From Symsagittifera roscoffensis (lineage: Eukaryota > Xenacoelomorpha > Acoela > Convolutidae): a stretch of 64,000 nucleotides of DNA. Below the pieces are notes generated by a model. It did not search any database. It was not told the DNA's origin and saw nothing but the letters and a program-made list of their open reading frames with translations. Shown here piece after piece: positions 45,767 to 57,700 of this stretch. The position numbers and the translations under genes were made by a program. The stretch lies in assembly GCF_963678635.1 (NCBI RefSeq), contig NC_087068.1, positions 20,752,914 through 20,816,913 of the forward strand. The letters run 5' to 3'. The first letter of the stretch is position 1; each line of letters opens with the position of its first letter.

Positions 45767-48700
45767 ATGTGGTTTTTATTGCTAAGATCTCATTGGCTGG
45801 TGAAACTAACAGTCATCATCACCTACTTGTGCATGCAATTGCACTCGTGGGTTATCAATGTGAAAGGATACGAGAACCAAGCAAGTGAGAAGAAATACCG
45901 GATCTCTTTAACTACCCCCCCTTGTTGGCCCATACTAACGTATCGCCACCCCTATAATGAAATAATTCACCGGTAAAGCATATTTTATTATACGTGTATT
46001 ATTATGCAAGTTTTGTACTTATAGTAAAGAATCTCCCTAGTAACGGGGGGAATATAGTTCAAGAGATCCGAAATATCTTTCAACTGAACCTCGAATGATG
46101 ATTAGAAGTATTTTTGTCCATAAATTTTGCTGGATTTTTTTTACGTAATCGAAAACAGACTATGCTTAGACGGACTTGATAGCTTTTCATAGATCATCTG
46201 CAAAGCGCACAAACCACATTTTTTTTTAAGTTTTCGCTATCATACTGTGCCACAGATTTGATGGAAAATTATATGCATTGTTTTTCCGAAATCATAAAAT
46301 TCAAGGAATGATCATCAAAAGAACTTAACTGGTTTTTGTTCATCAAAATGGTTCCGGTTTTCTTTTGTTTATTTTGGTCCTTGCGATCTTAATTGAAGGG
46401 TTTCTTTGAATATCCCATCGGTAAGTTGCATTGAAGACATTTCTCAAAAAAAAACTTAAGTACCTGCTAAAACACTTTTTTTCCTCAAAACGTTTCAAGC
46501 TATGCCGCAATATGTTTTCTTTTCAGTCGTGGTCGATTATGGAATTGAGTGTTCGAGTGATAAAACGTGCACTAGTCTGGGATATACGAAGTACGTGAAA
46601 TGCTGCAGAAACAAAGTCTGCTGCTCTGAAGATGAATACAACAATTTAGATCAGGTTTTCTTGCTGTTTCGACTTGCGTGACGAAAGTCACGGAATATTT
46701 GTGTTCGGCGTGGGTTTTTTTCTTCAGACAAATTTCAACTTTTTAACTAGCCATTTTTGACAGAGTTTTATTTATCATTCAAAAGCTACTTTTGTTCTGA
46801 GCTTAAATTTGGAAAAATATTTCACATGTGATCCTTTTTCGTAAAGTTATGGGGGTTTAAGGATTGCCATTTTGGCCAGTTTGTGACAATTAACGCGCGA
46901 TATATTTCACGCTATTTACGCGTAAGCAGAGCATTACGAGGCCAGAATGTGCACTGGATAAGAGCACAATTTTGTGTCTGTATGTTCCTGGATTCCAGAG
47001 ACAAGTCTTAAAATATGTTCCAAAATGTAAGTGGATTACACAAACAAAATTTCAGTAAATTCCGCATACATATACCTGTAATGTACATTTTGTCGGCACA
47101 TTTGTTTTGATGCGGATTCCGCAACAAGCAAAAATAGCTAGTTGTTCTAGATTCTGCAACTGTAAGTGGATTCCGCAAAATGTAAGTGGAATCCGCAAAA
47201 TGTAAGTGGAATCCGCAAAATTTGTATGCGGAATCCGCAAATGTAAGGGGATTCCGCAAATTGTTAATGGATTCCGCATTTTTGTTTATTACTGAACGTA
47301 CATATGAACAATTAAAAGCTAGAGGTGGAATATTTGATTTATTATCTATAGGAACGTGCAATTTGAACGCAAAAGGACTTATCCATTTGTCAGCGGAATC
47401 CAAAAACGAATCTTAAAACATTGGTTAACTATGCGGATGTCATACGGCACTTAATAAAGAATTAATCGAAGTTAAGTTATCTATTAAACAGGGGGGGGGG
47501 GATAGCAAGGAGGGGGTTGACTTGACTTGACTTACTAAATATTCTATTGAAAAGACCTTTGAATTTGACCAATTGTTCAGCGGTCAAAGAGCGCGTATGT
47601 GGTTCACCTGAGCTAATTGGAAAATTGGACGCTTTTAGCTCAGATATTTTGTTTGATCAGTTATTTTATCTAAAGGTGTCAAATTAAGTGCCGTAATGAC
47701 CAAGTGCCGTTGACAAGACACGTAAAAAAGCTTGAACAATTTTTCAAGTCAATTCGAAATTTTGTAATTTTCGATTTTTTTTTTTAAATGACTTTCAGAT
47801 CTGAAATTGGTGAATTCTTATCTAAGATCTGAAATAACGAATTTCAGATCTGAAAACTAACTTATATAAGAAATAAAGAATTTCAGATCTTGCACAGAAA
47901 ATCCCCTGGGTACGGGAGACGATTTCACTTTTAGAATGTTTAGAATGTTCTAGATTCGTAATGATTAAAACTCTAGAACGTTCTTGCCCCGCTTATCTCA
48001 TATTGATTCATTACGAGGCCAAACATTGCATTCTGTGTGTAGGCGGATTCCACAACCGGCCAAAATCAGATTTGTCGCGGAATCCGCAACATTGCTACTT
48101 TTCTTTGATTTTTTTTTGCTGTTTTGGATTCTACAAACAAATACCTAACACACTATATTTTTAGGTGAGAGCTTCCTTAAACATTATCGTCAGAACATTC
48201 TTAACTGTTGCGCTAGACAATAATTTAAAAAATGTTAGACTTTTATTTAATACAAAAAGTTTTTCAAATCAACAATTTTGAATTCTAAATACTGAGTTTT
48301 GTAGCTGGTTTAGTCTTCTGGTGTTGAATTTCATTTTGTTTCTTGTTAGCAGTTTTTTTTGCTGTTCAAACAATACTTCAACCGCTTTCGTATGCCATCA
48401 TAAAATAACCAAATCGAGGCAACAAACCAACAACGCAGATTATTTATAGAAGTTTGATTTCTTCTGAACTTTTAATTTTGTTTGAAAACAAAATTTCCGA
48501 ACGTCGTTACTGTTTTTATTAATGTTTTTGCAGCTCTAAAAACGTTGCAGTTCAAATTGAAGCCTTTAAAAGAATTTCGGTGATATTTGGACTGAATGGC
48601 ATTACACCTCCATTCTTGTAACTTTCATTCCAAAAATTACACTACCTGAAAACTAATAGTTTTTTTTTCTCGTTGTCATAAACTCAAAAACGTTTTCTTA

Positions 48701-51700
48701 AGTTGTTTTCTCACAAAAAAAAAACAGATTACATAGGATAGTTATGATAATAACAATAAGATTTTGACCAGTCATACAAGGAAAGTCAAAGCCATATTTT
48801 TTGTTATATGCTGATATCAAGTGTTTTCAAGGAACCTAGATAGACGCCGCAGAGCTAATCAGTACTGCTCTAATATTATATCAGCATTTTCGAACTGCAG
48901 ATTTATATCATAAGTTAAACATTGACAACTCTGAGCCATTTATGTTCACGACATGGCCAGTTACCGTTCGTAATCTTTACAGTGCTGTCGCAGTGATGCT
49001 TAACATTATTGTCATCAAGTTTTTAGCAAAAATTCAAAAAAAATGTTAAAAAACTATCTTTTTAGTTTCTATTATACTTTTGTGATAATAATTAAACGCT
49101 TGTCTAAGATCTACTATGTACTATTTAATCTAGACAGAACCTCTGATACTAAGGCGAAAAAGTGTAAAGGTAAAGATCATGGTTGGGGCAAATGCATGAG
49201 GTCAATTGTTCGAACCTCGGTAGGGACCAAGATAGTTCCGGCACTGAAACATCGATGTAACAGTATTGTTTTTTTCTATCTTTGTTTTGTTCTCTGAACA
49301 AAGTATATCAGCGCAAGTGCAGTGTGAAAACAGTAATATGTCCATTTTTTTCTAAAGTTATGGGGATTTGAAAAGTGCTAACTTGCCAGTTTGGGATAAT
49401 AAACAACCATTAACTTGGGATAATTAACTTTAGCGGCTCAAAGTATTTTGAGTTGTTATAACACGCGTAGGCGGCAAAATTTTTTGCAATCGAAATTTGA
49501 ATTGAGGCAGGTTTTTTTGCATGAACTTTAAAATTCGTGACGCTAAACACAACACTTTACAGTTTACGCCAGCTTTTTCTTGGGTTATTTGAAAAAAAAA
49601 AATGAATTTTTTTTTCAATTATTTTGTTAACTTTTTAACCAAAACTTTTTAAAAAGCATTCAAACCATTGGTTTGCCTTGTTCTATGAGGTTCGCTTGGT
49701 TATATGACTAGTCTTATTAAGTTAAGTAGTCGCTTATTATACAAATTCAAGTAATTAAGGTAATGATGTGGAAAAAATTACAAAGTTCATTGCACAAAAA
49801 ATAAATTGAAAAATACACAGAGGTAAAGCGGAGTTCTGCGCCACTGACAACTTCATACAAAGATAGCGTGTGAGGAAGCAGACAAAAATGAAACAAAAGC
49901 GACTAAGTAAAAAAAATGAAAAAATCGAAAGCGCATTATTACTTAAGTTTTGTCTCGAAAGATAGTCAGTTTGAAAAAAAAACAAGTCCAGGAATACAAT
50001 TACTGGAGTAAAATAGGCAATTGAAATTTTTGTAATAAAATGAAAAATAATTTGAAAAAGCTGAAGTAAACTCCCGTTGAGCCAAAAACGAAATTGTTGT
50101 CATGAAAATTTTGAGCTTGGGAAATTAATAGATAATAAAAAAAAATAAAAAAATTGATGTGGCAACTGACAAGACATAATCAGACAAACAATATGCCAAC
50201 AATATTTTAAAGCGGAATTTTTTCGAAATACTTTCAGTTCTGACCGGACTTGAACAAACCTTTTCGCCAAATGTAACAGAAGAGCCACGAAGCTGGGTTT
50301 TATTTAAGCCAGGCTATCAAATGGTTCGAGTGATTTTTGCTTCATCTGATAGTTAGTTTGAAAAAAGCACTTTTCTGATTTGACTACGCCTGCTAAGCAT
50401 AATGAACCGATATGATGTGAAAAATGATATAGAATTTTCAAGGAAGCTAAAATTTGAGAAACAAAAAAAACGCACTTTGCTTCAAAAATCAAAAACGTTT
50501 GGAAGCTTTTCAGCATGCTAAAATGATATAAATTTCATGGCGCTTTTTATGTTAAAAATTCTGAAAAAAAGCGTTTTTTCATTGAAAGCTTTTTCTGCAA
50601 AAACGTTACAAAAATTAAAGTCGCGGCTTCTTCAGCTAAGGATTTTCCTGCAAAAGTGGTAGCTATCAAGTTTTCAACATTGAAATAAAATGTGAATATA
50701 TGCGTTCGCATCACTTGCGCTTCAGAAAACAAAAAACTAATAATTATGTTTTAATATTTAAAAAAATTGTTTTTTTTAATGTTTTAAGAATATTTATAAA
50801 GAAGAAGCGGATCATCATTTGTCATTCAGCAATCAACAAATTTTTAAAATCAAAGAGCACTCGAAGCACAAATTTCAAAAGTTTTAGCTGAATTTGAAAA
50901 AAAAATGCAAGAAGCTGGTTATTGTGCAAAGTCTGATCAAAACAATACAACTTAGGAATATTCGACAGTCATAGTAAAATAGCCAAACGGTTTTTTGAAG
51001 AAAAAAACTAGAAAACCAAAAAAAAATCATTAAAAAAATCAGAATTTTTGAAGTTTTTGATCCCCAAAATGGCGTTAAAAAAAGTAATTTTTCTCGTTAA
51101 AAATTAAAATTAAGCATGAATAAGTTATTATAAACGGCCTAAATTAAGCATAAATAAGCATGTTCGCTCGCTGTCTTCGCTTTAATTGCTCGAAATTAGA
51201 TAAAAAACCAAAAATGGGGAAAATCAAAAAATGTTCTATACAAAGGGAAGTTTTTCAACGTCATTCTAATCACAGCTTAAAGGCCTTTAATATGATATAT
51301 CATTCGACCAAATCCGATGATTTTTTGTGGTACCTGATTTTGCGTGAAAAACAAAAAATTGAAAAAAAAAGTTAAAATGGTGGGAACAACAAGGATAACT
51401 GTTTGCTGTGCGATTAGCGCAGAAATTCTGACCACACTTACATAATTAAGCATTATTAAAAAAATCTTAAGAATCTAGATTGCGGAAGTACTTAGACCAA
51501 TTTTATCGACATCTTGACAACAAATTTCGTTGCAGCTTGAAACGCGGCTAAAAGAGCTCAAAATCTTGATCCCATCTGTAATTATTCGTGAAAAAAATAC
51601 TTGAGCTTACAGTTCTTGAACACCTTCGCTGGACCTAGCAATTATTTTGCAAGAAATTTAAACATTATATAGACTGGGATTAAAACAATGCTTATTTAAA

Positions 51701-54700
51701 AAACAACAAAGTATTAGTTTTGGTTTTAAAAATAAATTTTTGTCAGCAAAGGTAAGAATCAAAAATAATTAGGGAATATTATACCAAATTTGACTCTCTG
51801 TAGTTTTTACTTGATGTTTCAAATAAACTGGGAGAAAAATTCCTTAGCTAATCCGTAGTTGCTGCCTGTTTAAAAAATGATGTGGTCGTAACAAAAAAAC
51901 TAACTGCCTCGTAACAAGAGTGTAGATAAGAGAATTCTCACTTTTAGAACAATAGCATGAAATGAAACACCATCATATTAGCTGAACATCTTTTGAACTT
52001 CTGAAAGAATTGATATTCCAGATAGCTGTCAAAAAATTGATAACTTCGAAAAATGAAAATTTAACTTGAAAACGAATATGCTTCCTGGTCCAATTGATGT
52101 ATTCAGGGGGCGGATATAAGGGAAGGTCGGCGGTGGACGCTTTTTTTCTCCATCAGGGATCCGAACCACTCATCAAACGAAGGCTCCCCCTTTCGTTTTC
52201 TTTTACGATGTCCAATTTCGGTCGACCGACCCGTAAATTTTTTCTAAAGGAGCCTTCGGCGCCATTGTATACTAATTTTGAGGGGGATTTCGCACCCAAA
52301 AACCTTTTTTTTGGGACGAAATCTTTCAAAAAGTACCTAATAACATCTTTCATTTTTTCAAAAAAATTGAAGTGTGATTTAAATATTTTTAAAACTAGAT
52401 GACAATAATAACAACAATTAAGCCGCCAAAATTTGGGCAAACATGGATAGAAAAGATAAGATTATTTCCAAATCAACAATAAGATAGCAATTTAACTTTG
52501 TTTTTAGATGACAACAGCTTAAGAATAAGTTCTACAACATGGTGAAGGGTAAATAAGACGGCAGCTGTTAAGACGACAATCAACTTTGATGGACTTAGAA
52601 ACAGGTTGCATTTGAAAGAGCTCATTTAATCTCACATAAGTTTTAACACTCAATTAACTCACATAAGTTTTAACGCTCATTTTTGTCTCAATGTCGTGGT
52701 CGTCTTAATGTCCCGTCGTCTTTTTTACTTAGCACCCTACAACATAATATTCTTCATTGACTTTCAGTTCGATTCACTCATAAGGTGGTGGAGGGTCTCT
52801 GCATGCGTCGAGCGTATTGGTTTGACCAGCGCCACTGACGAGGAACTGAATTTTCCAAAACTCGTGCTGAGAGTGCTTTCCTTTCGACATGCATATTTTG
52901 CATAGGTCGAAATCATCACACACTTTGCATTTGAACCTTATTCCGCTGATATTATTAACTGGGCATCCATAACCATCACATCTTATTCCCCCGTGAACTC
53001 CAGGAGAACGAGTTGGTTTACTTTGAGAAATACAAACCATGGAATCAACTGATTCCGAGTTCTGCAATTGTCTCATTAGGTCCAACGAACCTGATTGGTC
53101 CATAAAAACCAAAAAAGTTCCACTCACATTCTGACTTATAGCATGACGCAGCTCCTCATCCGAAGAGAAAAGGATCAAATCTCCGTCAGAATCCTTCCAT
53201 CGCAATTTAACTCCATTTTCATTTTGTGTTTGGCACGTGAATAATTTCAGTACTGTACTTTTGAATTCACGAAAAGTAACCCCATTTAAATTTTTCAGCT
53301 CAAATCGTCTGATCTCAGTTTTATAGAACACTTTAACAAGCTTAGACATGCGGTCTTAGACAAGCTTTAATGATGTAATTGATAATTGAAAAAATCAAAT
53401 TTATGATTTAGTTTGCAAATGCATGCTTTTTTCTGTCCACGCTTAAGCTCTATGAAACAAATATCCGAACTATTATAACTGAAGTTTGACAATTTGAATA
53501 AAACTCATGTGTGCTATAATGATGAAACCGGTATAAATTATAAAACCAACCGTTATATTTAATTCACATACGCCTAATTGTTGTGATAAACTTATTAAAA
53601 AGTTTCAGATAACGGAAAATGGATTCAGATTTAATCGTTTTCAGAAATTGTTCCAAATTATTACTGCTCCATATAACTTAAAAGGCAGTCGGAATATTCA
53701 GGGTTTCGTCCTGATACGAACAGTCTTGTTAATAATATGAACGAGCGAAATGTGACAAATTGATTGCTGGTCACGTCTCAGAACTAAGTTGTTAAACTAA
53801 ATGGATCGATATGTGAAATGCACTCGATATTAAGATTTTTGGAAGAAGTATGGTGACGTTGCAAACCACGTTTAGAAGTATGGTACTTAAAAACTTTTGG
53901 TTCTAGATAAAAGTCAGACATATTTTTTTTTACCGGTGAAGATTTTTTCATTTTTGTTCCGACCATAACTTAAAAAGCAGTCGGAATATTCAGAGCTTTG
54001 CCCTGATACGAGCAGACTTGTTCCGTTTTGCCAAAAAATTTAGCAGTAAGCTAAGAAATTTTTACAAGTTCAAATCACTGTTCCAAATGGAGCTTTCTGA
54101 ATGGGACTATAGACAACAGCGGGACCGTAATTCCATATTGGTACCGTTTTTTCTGTCATATGTGGCAACAAAGGTCCCGCGAAGTAGCTCAAAAAAATTG
54201 TATCGTCAAATTAACTCGAAATAATGATGTTTTGAAAAAGCGAGGTCAATTTAGTGTTGGCCTAATTTATTCCAATTAATTTAGTTGAATTTTAGAACAG
54301 TATTTAATTGAGGAGCTTATTATGCTTGCGATTCGCAAGCGTCATCAAACTGGAATTTAGATTTTTTGTTGATAAATTACAATAGGTGGCAGATTCAAGT
54401 TAAATAGCTGGATCGATCTTTGTAATTCTTCGAACAGTTTGTATAATTTATTTCAAAGCCAAATTTTTTGGCGAAAGAAGTGTTAAATTTGAATTTTCGA
54501 AAATCATTTGTTCTGGCATAGTAATGCATTAGTAGCTTGTACAAGTGATTGAAAATGAAATATGTATAAGGTTGTCAAACTTAATACATGCACTACTCAA
54601 ATAGTTCTCAAAATTACTACCTATTGTAGAATATCACTATTGTAACATTTTTCTAGGTAACATCTATTTTAACAAAATCACTGGATCATTTCTGCAGCTA

Positions 54701-57700
54701 TAATTTTTGTAGCATTCAATTCTGCACTGCAGCAAACATGCATAATTTCTTGAAGATTTAATTTTAACTAATGGGTAATACTAAAAATGAATGTTAAATT
54801 TAACTAAGAGACGGCTGAGAGCCTACGCTCGAATCCCGTCAGCACTTGTTTTTTTTTTCAAACCTAAGATATTTGGGTATAAAAAAGTGCCTATAAGCTG
54901 TCTGGTTATGGTTTTCTGCTTAGTTTTCACAGTTGGTTGTTATTTTTCTTGTGTTATAAAATAACTCTATTGTAATTGAAAATGTTTTTTGATGCTTTGA
55001 TGTAATTTGTTTCATTAAAAACTTTGACTTTGTAAAATTTCTTTTTATTTTCAATAACACGGTTTTGGCTTAGGTTATTGGTTTTGACAAAATATATCGC
55101 CTAGTTTGGAGAGCAAAATATACTTTTATGCTTCTATGTTTATCAGTTTGGATGCGTCGTAAAAAACTTACTTTATGGCTCACCAAATCAGTTTTTTCGT
55201 TTTTTTATTTCTTTTTAATTTAGTTTTAATGATTTTGGCTTTTTATATAATGCTGAGAGGCCTCTTCTGGGGACGTTTGAGAGCAATAAGTTTCATCAAA
55301 TTACTTTGAGGGGGCTCATGATCTTTTTTCCAGTTTAAAGAAAAACATTTTTTTTTCGGCGCAACCTGTGTCTGCTCAAGAATTGTCGGCTTTCTTACTG
55401 CTTTGTAAGTTTTGTTTTGATGTTTGTTTGACCGTCAATTGTATTACTTCGGGGCGTATTACCCTGGAAAAAATTACTGTTCAACATAAAATAAAGGCAA
55501 ATTATGGAAGTTTTTTGATAGATCAGTTTTTAAAGTTTCTAAGGTTTTATCTATTTCGGTCGGTTAAGTTGTCATGTTATGTGTGCATATTATTGCATGT
55601 AATGCAAAGCTTTGCTTCGCCTCTCTGTAAATTTTATTAGAATGCAGTTAATTGGTCTCCAAAATTTCGGTTTTTTGCTACATTTATATTTTAAAATGGT
55701 TTTTTGAACTTTTTTTGCTTTTTTTTCATTCATCGGTTCATGTGCTAGAGGCGATATTCAATTCATCTCAAGTGTTGCGAAGCTCTATTTCCCCTTTGTG
55801 TAAACTTTGATAAAAGGACTTCAAAATATTCGTTTTTAGTCTCATAAACTGAGGCATAATTTTGAATGAGTTTTCTTCAGCGCGGCAATAAAAATTTTTA
55901 GAAAATCTCCAGCAAAACATAGCTCAAACGGAGCTCGATTGCCCGTTAACATAATTATGTCAATAAAACAAATTTAACGTCCTCTACCTGAAAATGCTTA
56001 TTGTACAATTACCTGTAATCCGGTCCTTACAAATTTTCAGAATTTACCGGTAATTAATTATGTATTTTTTCTGCCAATTTTTATATTAAAAAAGTGACTT
56101 CTCTATGCATGAAAATTTCCAGAGGAGCAATTTTGGATCTATTTAATTATCCTCCTTGGCACCCAATTACAAATTGCCAACCCTATAAATACCCGGGTTG
56201 ACCTCCATAGACCAGAAGTTTTAATCCGTTTTTTCTAAAATGATGTTGTCGAATTCTAAAAGATTTTTTTTTGTTGTTGTTTTCGCATGAAATTTAGTGC
56301 AAAAAATAAGAAGAAAGAAAATTTTGGCAAAAACGTGCTCCTCGTTCATTTTCTGTTTGATTAAACTTTCGCTTTTTGCGGTGTAAAAACGTAAAATTTC
56401 AGATACAAACAGCTCAAAAAATGTTGCGCAGAGGGAAACCATCTAAAAAACTCATTTACTACTTGTAAGAACTTTGTCTAAGGTGAAAAACAACGACATT
56501 TCTATTCGCGGACAAAAAAGTCGTTGTTTTTCACCTTAGGCAAAGTTTTTTTCAAGTAGAAAATGACTTTTTTGGATGGTTTCGCTCTGCGCAACATTTT
56601 TTGAGATATTTGTATCTGAATATTTACGTTTTTATCAAGGTTTTGGCGGAACGTTTTCAAATTGCTTGACAAAAAGAAAGATTTGAAATATTTACAAAGT
56701 ATTTCTTGCAGGATCTTGGATTGTACGCTTCATATATCCTAATTTTCGATCAATTTCTTTTTAACATTCACAATCATCTAGATTCCTACACATCGTGCTT
56801 GAAAACCATGGTTATAAAACGTAAAATCTAGGTTTTACAATTCATAACCACGGTTTTCAAAGAAGACGCGAAGGAAGTTAGCCTCACAGGTAATGATAAT
56901 GAATATAAACAGATGAATTGACAAAAATATAAAACTAGAAAATAATCAAAACAAGCTTGGTCAAAACTATTTTTTTCTTCAATCAGCTTAGTTTTTCTGC
57001 AATATTATGCAGGCATGTGATGATATAGATGACTGCTTGGGTAGATTGCACTGTCACAGAGGTGATGATGCGAACAACAAGTGCGAGTTGGATGTGTTCA
57101 CAGAAGACCAGAGTGACGACCCCGGGTGAGAAAAAAAACAGCCTTCTTGCCTTTTTTCCTTTTTTTTTCCATGCGTTTTTTTTTGCAATATCTTCACTCC
57201 CATTCAAAAAATTTTGACACTTCAGAGCGACTTACATTCATTTTCCCGACCGCTTTTCACGAAGTGGGAGGAAGATATGGCGTAGGATTTGTTTTTTTTA
57301 TATTGACTACCTCAAAAAGCTGGTAGAGGGTCAAATATTGCAAATATGTGGTTGGATACCCCTTCTTCTTCAGGGATTCCACCCCCTCACCAAACAAAGG
57401 GTCCCCTATTTGGTTTTATGATATCCATTTTTAGCCGACTATTCTAAATTTGAAGTGTAGTGCGCGCTGAAAAAACGCAATTTTTTGTAGTCAAAATTCT
57501 GAAAAGTGCCCAAAAACGGCCTTTTGATTTGTTTTTTTCTTCTTCAAAATTTGCATGTGGCGTGAAATAGTGTTTTCAGAGTGTTCTGGGAGTATCCGGA
57601 AAATCAATTTGGTCGACTAAAAAAAGTCAACACTTTTGAAAAAGTTTTGAAAATCAGTTTCCCCAACCTCGAGAAAATCCTATATCCTCAACTGAAACAC

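Noticed and set aside
47008-47403. 131-codon minus-strand ORF with RNPLT/ADS repeats
   Set aside because: Encoded by the GGAATCCGC minisatellite; the open frame is a by-product of its period.
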